Assembly: GCF_000372965.1 (NCBI RefSeq)
Contig: NZ_KB890024.1
Location: forward strand, 372,001 to 436,000
DNA from: Hoeflea sp. 108
GTDB taxonomy: Bacteria > Pseudomonadota > Alphaproteobacteria > Rhizobiales > Rhizobiaceae
Direction: 5' to 3'
DNA length: 64,000 nt
The notes beneath the pieces are model-generated. The model ran no database searches, was not told the origin of the DNA, and worked only from the letters and a program-made list of their open reading frames with translations. This document shows, piece after piece, positions 1-7,752 of the stretch; positions within the stretch are counted from its first letter, which is position 1; each line of letters opens with the position of its first letter. The translations under genes were made by a program, and so were the position numbers.

Positions 1-815
1 GTAGCACCGCGGATGGTCTCGTCCACGACCGAAAGCTCGGCCAACGCCTGAGTCAGTTCGTCCAGCGCCTCCTGCTGCAACTGCAGTCCGAACTCGTCCA
101 CCTGAAGCTTGGCTTCGCCAATCGCGGCCTCGGTGCGCTTGATCGTTTCCTGGGCAAGGTTGAGCTGGCCCCTGATTTCAGTCTGCTCGCGGTCGACGCG
201 GATCTGCTCGGTCTGGGCCATCAACTTGCGCTTGACCATGGAGGTGACGAGCTCGGCCTCCCTGTCGCTGACGGTGAGACTGTCGGTCAGCCGGGTCACG
301 TTGACCTTGGCTTCGTTGAGTTCCTTCTCGCGCTGGTCGAGGCGCGACTTCAGCACCGAAAGCTTGGTGTCGAAATTCTGTCGCCGCGCCACCAGAAGCT
401 TCTGCTCGTTCTCGCAGATCTGCGGTGCTGTTTTGACCAACTCGTCCGGGCACATCAGCGGCTCGGCAATCCGGCCTTCCTGCTCCTGCTTGAGGCGGGC
501 GATGCGGGCGCGCAGCGTCCTCGCTTTCGCCTGTTGCTCGCCAAGGCTGGACTCGTTCAGCGTGTCGTCGAGCCTAACGATGAGATCGTCCTTCTTGACG
601 ATCTGGCCGACTTTGACGGCGATCTCCTGCACCACGCCGGGTTCGCTCGCCTGCACGATCTGGGTCTTCGAGGCGGGAATGACCTTGCCTTCGCCGCGCG
701 CGATCTCGTCGACCTCGGCGACCGACGCCCAGATCACGAAGGCGACAAATAGCGCGCCCACGATCAGCACCGCGGCCGATGCAAACAACGGTGGCCGGTC
801 TTCCCTGGTAATCAT
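1..815 (-). CDS. HlyD-family type I secretion adaptor (membrane fusion protein), partial
   Basis: The reading frame is open to the left window edge, so the C-terminus is missing. It starts at ATG 815 with a GGGGAG ribosome site just upstream. The visible 271 residues begin with a short cytoplasmic end, one membrane segment (about residues 11-30, ASAAVLIVGALFVAFVIWAS), then a biotinyl-lipoyl-like half-motif (VIPASKTQIVQASEPGVVQEI) and a long charged coiled coil from about residue 90. This is the layout of HlyD/LapC/PrsE periplasmic adaptors, which bridge an inner-membrane ABC exporter to a TolC-type channel. It is the third gene of a TolC-ABC-HlyD set on the minus strand, 56 bases after the exporter gene. 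The secreted substrate is not in this window and may lie beyond the left edge. Confidence 0.93.
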   Translation of the reverse strand, partial: MITREDRPPLFASAAVLIVGALFVAFVIWASVAEVDEIARGEGKVIPASKTQIVQASEPGVVQEIAVKVGQIVKKDDLIVRLDDTLNESSLGEQQAKARTLRARIARLKQEQEGRIAEPLMCPDELVKTAPQICENEQKLLVARRQNFDTKLSVLKSRLDQREKELNEAKVNVTRLTDSLTVSDREAELVTSMVKRKLMAQTEQIRVDREQTEIRGQLNLAQETIKRTEAAIGEAKLQVDEFGLQLQQEALDELTQALAELSVVDETIRGA

Positions 816-825
816 GTTCTCCCCA

Positions 826-849
826 TTATATTGAACGAATTCAATATAA
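826..849. repeat. Perfect AT-rich inverted repeat between exporter and adaptor genes
   Basis: TTATATTGAA and TTCAATATAA form a perfect 10-bp inverted repeat around a CGAA loop. It fills most of the 56-base gap and ends 10 bases upstream of the HlyD start codon. In RNA it would fold as a hairpin with a tetraloop just before the ribosome site; in DNA it is a palindromic protein site. It has no T-run, so it is not a classical terminator. It could protect or cleave the message, tune HlyD translation, or be an operator for an internal promoter. Confidence 0.7.
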
Positions 850-871
850 CACTCCCCGCCAGTGCCTGCCC

Positions 872-3007
872 TCAGCCGTTAGGCTTCTGCAGTGCCTGAA
901 TGACTTTTTCTTTTGGCCCGTCTGCAACGATGCGACCCTGCTCGACCACGATAAGGCGGTCGACGATCTCAAGCATACTGTAGCGATGGGTCGAGATGAT
1001 CAGTGTCGTCTTGTCGTCGAACGCTGTTTTCAATTGCCTGATCAGTAGCCGCTCGGAGGCAAGGTCCATCGAACCCGAGGGTTCGTCAAGGAACACGATC
1101 TTCGGCTTGGTCATCAGCAGGCGGGCAATCGCGACCGCCTGTCGCTGGCCGCCGGAAAGATTGGTGCCACGCTCCCCAACATTCATGTCGTAGCCGCGCG
1201 GATGGCGCGAGACGAAGTCATCGACGCCGGCCGCCTTGGCGGCGGCGATGATGTCCTCGTCGCTGGCCTCCGGCCGCGCCATCAGGAGGTTTTCCTTGAT
1301 CGTACCCGAGAACAGGTCGCCGGCCTGCGCGACAATGCCGACGGCGGCGCGAACTTCTGATGGATGATATTGGCGCACATCGATGCCGTCGAGCAGCAGT
1401 TCGCCCGAAGTCGGCAGGTACAGGCGTCCGATCAGGCGTCCGAAGGTGGTCTTGCCGGAGCCGATCCGACCGATGATACCGACGCGTTCGCCGGGATTGA
1501 CCGTCAGGTTGACGCCTGTCAGCACTTCGGTTTCCGTGCCGGGATAGGCGAAGCCCACATTGCGCAAGGTCAGCGCGCCCATGCGGATCGGCCGGTTGAC
1601 GAAGCCGACCGTGTCAGGGCGGTCTTCCGGCTGCTGCATGATGGTGTTTAGCACCTTGAGCGACAGCATCGCCTGGCGGAAGCGCGAGATGGTCATGGCC
1701 AGCTGGCCGAGCGGGGCCACGGCGCGGCCCGACAGCATGACGGCAGCGATGATGGCGCCGGTCGAAACTGCCCCCTTGTCGAAGGCGTAGGCGCCGGCGA
1801 CGACGAGCGCCACGGTCACCAGCTGCTGGATGAAAGCCGTGAAGTTGGCTGCTGCGGCCGACAGCTCCTTGATCTTCTCCGAGGTGTTGGCGGCGTTCTT
1901 GGAGTGCTCGCGCCACTTGCGCAGCAGATAGGCTTCAGCGCGCAGCGACTTGATCGTCTCGACCGTCGAGATCGACTCGACCAGCAGCGACTGGCGCTGC
2001 GAGGCTTCGTTGAGCGAGGCGGCGACACGCTTGCCGATGCGGTGCTGTGCGACGAGCCCGACGATGATGGCCAGCACAAAGGCAATGACTGGCACGATCA
2101 CCAGCCAGCCCGAGACGAGGTAGATCACCAGCAGGAACACGAACACGAACGCCGTGTCGATGAAGGTGCTGACCGTGTTCGAGGTGAAGAACTCGCGAAC
2201 GAATTCATATTGCGTGACGCGGTTGGCATATTCGCCTGTTGAAGCCGGGCGCGCGCTGAGCGAGGTGTTCAGCACTTTCTCGAACAGCATGTAGGAGATG
2301 CGCAGGTCCGCCTTTCGCCCGGCATGGTCGATCAGCGCGGCGCGCGCGGTCTTGAGCAGCAGGTCGAACAGGATTGCCGTCGCCACGCCCATCGCCAGCA
2401 CCCACAGGGATGAGATCGACTTGTTGGGCAGGACCCGGTCGTAGACGTTCATCGTGAAGATCGGCGAGGCGATGGCCAGCAGATTGATGAAGATCGCAGC
2501 CAATGCGACGCGCGAATAGGATCTCCAGAATGAGCCGAGCGTGCCATAGAGCCAATGCGGCCGCTCGATTTTCGCCGCTGTGCCGACGGTCATGTCCTCG
2601 GCTGCATTGGCGTAGGTGATGGAGAAGGCAACGCCGCCCGAGATCGGTGTCGCCATCAGGTCGGCGCGCGAGATCGACGTGCGCCCGTCTTCCTGAGGTC
2701 CGGTCAGGAACTCAGCGCCGTCGCGCTGTTCGGCCAGGATGGCGATGGGCAGGCGATTGGCACGGAAGACGATCGCAGGCAGCTCAAAGCGGCCCCGCGA
2801 AAAGTCGCGCTGGGCAAAGTCGTGGACCTCGAGGCCGATGCGTTCGGCAAGGTGCCTGATTTCCTGCACCTCGATCCGCGTCTCTGAGATCGGAACACCG
2901 GAAAACAGCACAGTTTCGGCGCTGGGGCGGCCGAGATAGGCCGCCACCGCCGAAAAACAGGATTTGAACGCCTCGACCGGAGTCTGGATATGCGTCTGCT
3001 GGTTCAT
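872..3007 (-). CDS. Type I secretion ABC transporter, permease/ATPase (LapB/PrtD-like)
   Basis: This 711-residue half-transporter energises export of an unfolded substrate from the cytoplasm straight to the outside. Residues 1-130 look like a degenerate C39-peptidase-like domain as found in LapB/HlyB-type exporters. A Cys is present at 17, but the usual peptidase context is not, so it probably binds substrate without cutting it. Residues 160-440 hold the membrane domain. The ATPase domain has Walker A GRIGSGKTT (513-521), signature LSGGQ (617-621), Walker B IVFLDEP (637-643) and the switch His in STHR. The gene lies between a TolC homologue (31 bases upstream) and the HlyD adaptor. No good ribosome site precedes ATG 3007, which suggests coupling to the upstream gene or a weak start. 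Confidence 0.95.
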   Translation of the reverse strand: MNQQTHIQTPVEAFKSCFSAVAAYLGRPSAETVLFSGVPISETRIEVQEIRHLAERIGLEVHDFAQRDFSRGRFELPAIVFRANRLPIAILAEQRDGAEFLTGPQEDGRTSISRADLMATPISGGVAFSITYANAAEDMTVGTAAKIERPHWLYGTLGSFWRSYSRVALAAIFINLLAIASPIFTMNVYDRVLPNKSISSLWVLAMGVATAILFDLLLKTARAALIDHAGRKADLRISYMLFEKVLNTSLSARPASTGEYANRVTQYEFVREFFTSNTVSTFIDTAFVFVFLLVIYLVSGWLVIVPVIAFVLAIIVGLVAQHRIGKRVAASLNEASQRQSLLVESISTVETIKSLRAEAYLLRKWREHSKNAANTSEKIKELSAAAANFTAFIQQLVTVALVVAGAYAFDKGAVSTGAIIAAVMLSGRAVAPLGQLAMTISRFRQAMLSLKVLNTIMQQPEDRPDTVGFVNRPIRMGALTLRNVGFAYPGTETEVLTGVNLTVNPGERVGIIGRIGSGKTTFGRLIGRLYLPTSGELLLDGIDVRQYHPSEVRAAVGIVAQAGDLFSGTIKENLLMARPEASDEDIIAAAKAAGVDDFVSRHPRGYDMNVGERGTNLSGGQRQAVAIARLLMTKPKIVFLDEPSGSMDLASERLLIRQLKTAFDDKTTLIISTHRYSMLEIVDRLIVVEQGRIVADGPKEKVIQALQKPNG

Positions 3008-3038
3008 GACGGTCGGGGGCTGCCGTCAGGCAGACACC

Positions 3039-4484
3039 CTATTTCTTTCTGACCGGGGCAAGCAGGTCGAACGGCATGTCGTTGACCTGCTCCGACGGCG
3101 TCCGCGCATAGGTCTCGGTGTCGGCTGTCGCTGGCACGTTGAATTCGCTGCGGGCGTAGGCGGTGGCCTGCTTGGCCGGTGCAATGTTCATCGTCTTCAG
3201 CAGCTGGCCGGTTGCGGCAAGCAGGCGATACTCGGCGAAAAGCGACGCAAATGCTGCAGTATTTGCCAGGGTCTCCGTGTTGAAGCGCGTGTTCTGCGCG
3301 TCGAGCACGTCGAGCAGCGAACGCTGGCCGACCTTGAACTGCTCGCGGTAGGACACGACCAGCCTGTCGTTGGCGACGGCCTGCTGGCGCAGCGTCTTGG
3401 CGAGATCTGCCTGGCGGAAGCGGCGATCCCACGAAATACGCACGGCTTCGTCGATTTCGCGCTGGACCTGGTGCAGAGCCAGGCGCTGTTCGCTGACGCG
3501 ACGGATCTGTTCCTGCTCGTTGGCCTTGTCGATACCGCCGCGATAGAGGTTCCAGCGCAGCACAACGCGGGCCTGCAGGTCATTGGTCTCGTCGGCCGAA
3601 CCGTCGATGTCGTTGCCGATGCGGGCGCGGCCTTCGGCCACGACTTCTGGGCCATACTTGGCGCGCGCGGCGTCGACCAGCGCAGCCGCCGAGTCGATAT
3701 CGCTGTTGACCATGTGAACGCGCGGATTGTTGCGGCGGGCGAGCCCGATCGCGTCATCGAGCGAGCGCGGCAAGGCCTTGGCGACCGAGCCGGGCTTGGC
3801 CGGGCTGACCAGCGGCTTGCCGACGGTCTTGAAGAAGCGAATCTTGGCTGCTTCCAGCTCTTCGGCGGCTTCCTGGACGCGCGCCTTGGCGGCGTACAGG
3901 CGCTCTTCGGCCTGCTGGCGGTCGGCATCGGTCAGCGCGCCGCCCTGGATGCCTTCGCGGATGTCGCCGAGGATCGACTGGTGGAAGCCGAGATTGCGCT
4001 TGGCGTCGCCCACGATCTGGGCTTGCAGGACGTATTCGAGATAGTCCTGGACGACGGACAGGCCGATGAATTCCGAGCGTTCGAGGACGCGGAACGATGC
4101 TCCGTCGACACGCGAAGCCTGGCGGTTGAGCTCTGCGCGCCGGGCGCCGTTGTCGAACAGCTTCTGTGTGACGACGATACCGGCTTCCGACGGATAGAGC
4201 GCGTCGTCTTCGATCGACAGGGCGCGGCGCGACGGATTGTCGAGCCGGCGCACGCCGCTCGAAGCCTCCAAGTCGACGCTTGGCAGGTAAAGTCCCTTGG
4301 CCTGACGCAGTTCGAACTCGATGGCTTCGCGATTTTCGATGGCTTGACCGATCTCCGGGTTGGATTCGACGGCCACCGCCATCGCCTCCTGCAAGCTCAT
4401 TGCACTGGCGCCGTTGCCCGACAGCATTGTCGCTGTCAGCAAGATAGCAAGGCGCCTGGCCACGCGTCCGATACTCATCGGCAT
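3039..4484 (-). CDS. TolC-family type I secretion outer membrane protein
   Basis: The outer-membrane channel of the exporter, about 481 residues, in the normal range for TolC proteins. The open frame extends further upstream, but ATG 4484 has GGGAG at a good distance and begins MPMSIGRVARR followed by a hydrophobic stretch ending ASA, a clear signal peptide. The mature part starts MSLQEAMAVAVESNPEIGQA, the typical opening of an OEP repeat. The second repeat begins near SLDDAIGLARRNNPRV, and the helical SLLDVLDAQNT motif lies in its C-terminal half. It is first in the minus-strand set TolC-ABC-HlyD. Codons upstream of 4484 look non-coding, with Trp/Arg-rich composition and no domain. Confidence 0.93.
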   Translation of the reverse strand: MPMSIGRVARRLAILLTATMLSGNGASAMSLQEAMAVAVESNPEIGQAIENREAIEFELRQAKGLYLPSVDLEASSGVRRLDNPSRRALSIEDDALYPSEAGIVVTQKLFDNGARRAELNRQASRVDGASFRVLERSEFIGLSVVQDYLEYVLQAQIVGDAKRNLGFHQSILGDIREGIQGGALTDADRQQAEERLYAAKARVQEAAEELEAAKIRFFKTVGKPLVSPAKPGSVAKALPRSLDDAIGLARRNNPRVHMVNSDIDSAAALVDAARAKYGPEVVAEGRARIGNDIDGSADETNDLQARVVLRWNLYRGGIDKANEQEQIRRVSEQRLALHQVQREIDEAVRISWDRRFRQADLAKTLRQQAVANDRLVVSYREQFKVGQRSLLDVLDAQNTRFNTETLANTAAFASLFAEYRLLAATGQLLKTMNIAPAKQATAYARSEFNVPATADTETYARTPSEQVNDMPFDLLAPVRKK

Positions 4485-4813
4485 TTCATTCTCCCACTCA
4501 TCCCCAGCACCCCGCTGCGCTGGAGAGCCCGTCCACATCCACCGCGAGCAATTATCCAGCACCGCACGAAAATCGACAGCAAATTGATAGGCCTTTTCCC
4601 GATTCAGGGGGATTCCCAACATTTGCCCAAGCACTGTATCAAAAATGCTACATTTCCAGCGGCTAAAACTACTTTTGCTGATGCGTTGGTCCAAGTGTTG
4701 AGGTCGCTTTTGCGGGGCTATTACCTTTCCGTCAGAGTCCAACCGCAGATTGCCGAGTCTCGAGCGGACCGAGTCGCAAATTCCTTGCGGTGGCATACTC
4801 GATCTCACTCACA
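4485..4813. other. Intergenic leader of the type I secretion operon
   Basis: This stretch of 329 bases lies between the stop of the LapG-like gene and the TolC-type start, with both genes on the minus strand. It is less GC-rich around 4610-4700. It must hold the promoter for the secretion operon, or a long leader if the protease gene is co-transcribed. No clear -35/-10 pair or terminator was recognised. Confidence 0.4.
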
Positions 4814-5746
4814 TCACTGCGGCACCGGGCCTTCGCCGGGAGCAATGGCGGCAAAGTTGTTGCCGACCGATGCAACCTGCGCCGAACCCGGCTTGGCGCC
4901 GTGGATCCAGGCGCGGTCCGTGCTGAACGAATAAAGCGGCACATAGCTGCGGTAGGCGCCGTCGCGGGCCACCGTATTGCTGAGGTTGTCGAGGATGAAA
5001 GTTCCGCTCTGGGTCGCGACCGACAACACCGCGTGGAAGACGCCGCGGCTCCTGTCCTGCAGCACCACCAGCGACATGCTCTGCGCCGGAACGCCGGCCT
5101 CGATCAGTGCTGCCATTTTGAGGATGACGTAGTCTTCGCAGTCGCCGGCGCCGCGCGCCAGGATCTCGGTGGGTTTGGCCCAGTAGTCCATGTCGCCGTA
5201 ATTGGCTTCGTCCTTGCGGTAGGCGATCAATGTGTTGATGCCACGATTGACCGCCGCCAGCTTGTCCAGGAACTTCTGGTCGCGTGCTTTGGTCACCAGT
5301 GCGGCGAAGGAAGCGCCATTCTTGCCGCAGGCGGATGCGTCGGCACAGCCGTCGATGGCGCTGTAGATCTTGGCCCAGCGTGCAGCGACCGGGAAGTTGC
5401 GCATTGGAATGGCAACCGAGCCGAAGACACCGGGAATGATCGCTGCAGTCTTGATCGGATCGACGCCGGGGGAGGGCTGCTCTTCTGCTTTGCTACGCTC
5501 GACCAGGCCGTAACCGTCAAAGTCCCTGCCGAAGCCGAACACGACGGTCGTGGAGGCGGGGCGAACTTCGCTTAGCACCAGTCCGCCGAGCAAGCGCGGC
5601 GGCTGCCATTCCGTAGTGGTGGCCGCTGCTTGGCCGTCGCTTGCAGCGGCGACTTGCATCGTTCCCGCCAGCAGTGCTGCAACGGTAAAACTCTTCAGCG
5701 CGAATATTGAGCAGCTTGTTGCTGTTGATTTCATGACGCCCACCAT
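4814..5746 (-). CDS. Periplasmic transglutaminase-like cysteine protease (LapG/BTLCP family)
   Basis: A 310-residue exported protein with a signal peptide (hydrophobic run at about 18-35, ending VAAAS). The bacterial transglutaminase-like cysteine protease domain shows its triad: Cys203 in GDCEDY, His238 in VFHAVLSV and Asp253 in ILDNLS. LapG of Pseudomonas uses the same fold and triad to cut the N-terminus of a giant type I-secreted adhesin and release it from the cell. The gene lies directly upstream of the type I secretion genes on the same strand, which fits that role. BTLCP proteins are numerous in rhizobia and not all are adhesin proteases, so the substrate is inferred. ATG 5734 is an alternative start; neither has a strong ribosome site. 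Confidence 0.88.
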   Translation of the reverse strand: MVGVMKSTATSCSIFALKSFTVAALLAGTMQVAAASDGQAAATTTEWQPPRLLGGLVLSEVRPASTTVVFGFGRDFDGYGLVERSKAEEQPSPGVDPIKTAAIIPGVFGSVAIPMRNFPVAARWAKIYSAIDGCADASACGKNGASFAALVTKARDQKFLDKLAAVNRGINTLIAYRKDEANYGDMDYWAKPTEILARGAGDCEDYVILKMAALIEAGVPAQSMSLVVLQDRSRGVFHAVLSVATQSGTFILDNLSNTVARDGAYRSYVPLYSFSTDRAWIHGAKPGSAQVASVGNNFAAIAPGEGPVPQ

Positions 5747-5804
5747 TTGAAGTGGACGTTACAGATGTGGTCTCAAATTATCGGAAACGAACGCAGGTAA
5801 TCAC

Positions 5805-5826
5805 AGTATAAAATCCAAGTTATACT
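5805..5826. promoter_or_regulatory. Inverted repeat in the promoter region of the LapG-like gene
   Basis: AGTATAA and TTATACT form a perfect 7-bp inverted repeat with an 8-base spacer, 59 bases upstream of the LapG-like start, in the only strongly AT-rich part of this gap. Each half also resembles a -10 element (TATACT on the minus strand). A TTGATA lies 5' of it on that strand, but the spacing (17-19) is not decisive. It may be an operator over the promoter. Confidence 0.4.
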
Positions 5827-5985
5827 TTGTATCAAAATTGCCGAAAATTTTCTGCTTTGTTTAATCGAGCAGATGGAAGGCTGGTGCGTTGCCACATTAC
5901 GTGTCTTCATTTTGGTCGGCGGAGGGAACAAAGGCATGGCAGCAGGCCGCGAATTTGACCGCAGGCCGTCGTCCGAGTGGCGCGC

Positions 5986-6690
5986 ATGATCGTTTCGCGT
6001 ACGGCCATGATCTATTGTGCGGCGATAGCGGCGATGGCGGGTGTTGCCGTCTTGCTCATGCCCAGCGACCGGACCCGCCTGCCGCCGCAGCCAGTCTTTG
6101 GCGACCAACGGCAACCGCAGGGCGGGCAGTCGGAGGCCGCTCTGGCTCCACTCGGAGGCGCAGAAGTAGCCTCCCTTGCAGCTCGGACCGTCGCCGCCGA
6201 TGTCGTCGCCCCGCCAGCCAGCGCAGGCCACCCTTTGCAGCGTGTCGCGGCGCGGCCGCCGCTCGGCGATCTCGGTGTTGCCGCCCAGCCGAGACGAACG
6301 CCTTCAGGCGATTGGCAAGGCACGCTTCTCTACCGACCTGTGGTGACGTCTTCGGCTTCGTTCGAGACAATGGGGTACGTCATCTCGATTGCCGATGTGG
6401 AGGCGGTCCCGCTCGGCAAGACCTGCGACTATGAAGGCGTTACCTGGTCATGCGGCGGGCGCGCCATGCTTGCATTCAGATATTGGCTGCGCGGTCGCGC
6501 GCTCGTGTGCGCCGTGAAACCGGCTGCCGACCGTGTTGCCGCCGCGGTACCGTGCCGACTGGGCAAGCAGGATGTGGGCGCATGGCTGGTTGCCAATGGC
6601 TGGGCGCTGGCGCGGCCGGGCGGTGCATATGAGAAGGCAGAGAGCGTCGCGCGCAGTGCCCGGATGGGCATTTTCGGGCCGCCGGGTTGA
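5986..6690 (+). CDS. Membrane-anchored SNase-like (thermonuclease-family) protein, probably divergent
   Basis: About 234 residues. There is an N-terminal membrane segment or uncleaved signal (MIYCAAIAAMAGVAVLLM), a Pro/Ala-rich low-complexity linker to about residue 115, and a C-terminal part that reads like the end of a staphylococcal-nuclease fold: CDYEGVTWSCGGRAMLAFRY, a CAVKPAADR stretch, then DVGAWLVANGWALARP and the closing SARMGIFG. The canonical catalytic Arg/Glu/Arg set is not clearly kept, so nuclease activity is doubtful. Such SNase-like exported proteins are common in rhizobia. A GTG at 5977 is an alternative start. The gene stands alone between divergent and downstream units. Confidence 0.62.
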   Translation: MIVSRTAMIYCAAIAAMAGVAVLLMPSDRTRLPPQPVFGDQRQPQGGQSEAALAPLGGAEVASLAARTVAADVVAPPASAGHPLQRVAARPPLGDLGVAAQPRRTPSGDWQGTLLYRPVVTSSASFETMGYVISIADVEAVPLGKTCDYEGVTWSCGGRAMLAFRYWLRGRALVCAVKPAADRVAAAVPCRLGKQDVGAWLVANGWALARPGGAYEKAESVARSARMGIFGPPG

Positions 6691-6844
6691 GCGTCCGAAC
6701 CCGGGTCGCACCGAGGTTTTATGGCAGCTGAATAGGGAAAATGAGCGCCTTTCGAACACATCCCTCAAATTGTTCGTATTCACAGAGGGAATGTTTCATT
6801 CTCCGCCTGTAGATCGATTCGTGACGAGTACGGAGGGATCTGGC

Positions 6845-7633
6845 GTGGACAATAATGGTGCGGGGCATTCGGGTCGGGATTGGGCGCCGATCGTTCGCTA
6901 TTCGCTTCTCGGCACTGCCGCTTGCGCGGTGGTGGCTGCGGGAGCGGCGGCGGTGCTGTTCAGTGGTCAGCCCGACGGGACCTTCTGGCGCGGTGTGATC
7001 GGCGCCGGTGCCGGTGCCTCGTTGGTGGCTGCACCCTTGCTGGCCCTGGTCGCCAATGAACGGCGCAAGTTTGCCTCGCTCCGCTCGGAAGTCAGCAGGC
7101 TGTCTTCGACCGACGCGCTCACCTCCTGCCTCAACAGCGGCGTTTTCGCCAATCTGATCGATGCCTTCCGCGGCAACTCCGCGTCCGGCGGCCGCCGGCA
7201 GGGTGCGTTGCTGGTCGTCGAGATCGATGATTTCCGCGCCATCAACGCCAAGTTCGGCCATGCTTGGGGTGATGAGGTGCTCAAGAGCGTCGCCGGAACC
7301 ATCAAGTCGTCGGTCCGCGCCGGCGACCTGGTCGGTCGCATCGGCGGCGAGGAGTTCGGTATCTTCCTGCCCGGCACCAGCCGCGAGAATGCCGAGCGTG
7401 TCGCCGAGCGTATCCGTGGTACCGTCTCCGACACCATTCTCGAACCGGGCGCCCGGCAACTGCCACTGTCGGTCAGCGTCGGCGCGGTGCTGTTCGAAGA
7501 CCAGGTCGAGTTTGACGATCTGTTCCGTCATGCCGACGATCGCCTCAGCGAAGCCAAGGCACGTGGCCGCAACCGCATCGAGTTTGCCGAGTTGTCGGAC
7601 CAGCCTGAAGGCCGCCCAAGCTACGACTCCTGA
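6845..7633 (+). CDS. Membrane diguanylate cyclase (GGDEF domain)
   Basis: It makes the second messenger cyclic di-GMP from two GTP. The frame is open from further upstream, but GTG 6845 has GGAGG seven bases before it and gives a 262-residue protein. Two membrane segments at about 17-40 and 48-70 are followed by a short coiled linker and the GGDEF domain, which starts at STDALTSCLN. The active-site loop is GGEEF (167-171), which is competent in known cyclases. An inhibitory-site RxxD (RAGD) lies five residues before it, so product feedback is likely. There is no EAL or sensory domain. Its position near the LapG-like protease suggests, but does not prove, control of adhesin retention. Confidence 0.93.
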   Translation: MDNNGAGHSGRDWAPIVRYSLLGTAACAVVAAGAAAVLFSGQPDGTFWRGVIGAGAGASLVAAPLLALVANERRKFASLRSEVSRLSSTDALTSCLNSGVFANLIDAFRGNSASGGRRQGALLVVEIDDFRAINAKFGHAWGDEVLKSVAGTIKSSVRAGDLVGRIGGEEFGIFLPGTSRENAERVAERIRGTVSDTILEPGARQLPLSVSVGAVLFEDQVEFDDLFRHADDRLSEAKARGRNRIEFAELSDQPEGRPSYDS

Positions 7634-7752
7634 GGTTCGCGCAACCCTGCGCTGCCTAATCGCGAGACCGCTTGCATTTTAACGGTTCGTGCAAGACTTC
7701 CTGAAATCTCAGCATGTCCTAATGTGCCGCAGCAACTGGCGGGGGTCAGGCC

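Noticed and set aside
3039..4808. Longer TolC reading from ATG 4808
   Set aside because: The extra 108 residues precede the signal peptide and look non-coding; ATG 4484 has a ribosome site.
2964..4934. Long plus-strand frame of about 656 codons opposite the TolC and exporter genes
   Set aside because: It is antisense to a clear TolC-family gene, has no ribosome site or domain, and its composition is that expected from a high-GC shadow frame.
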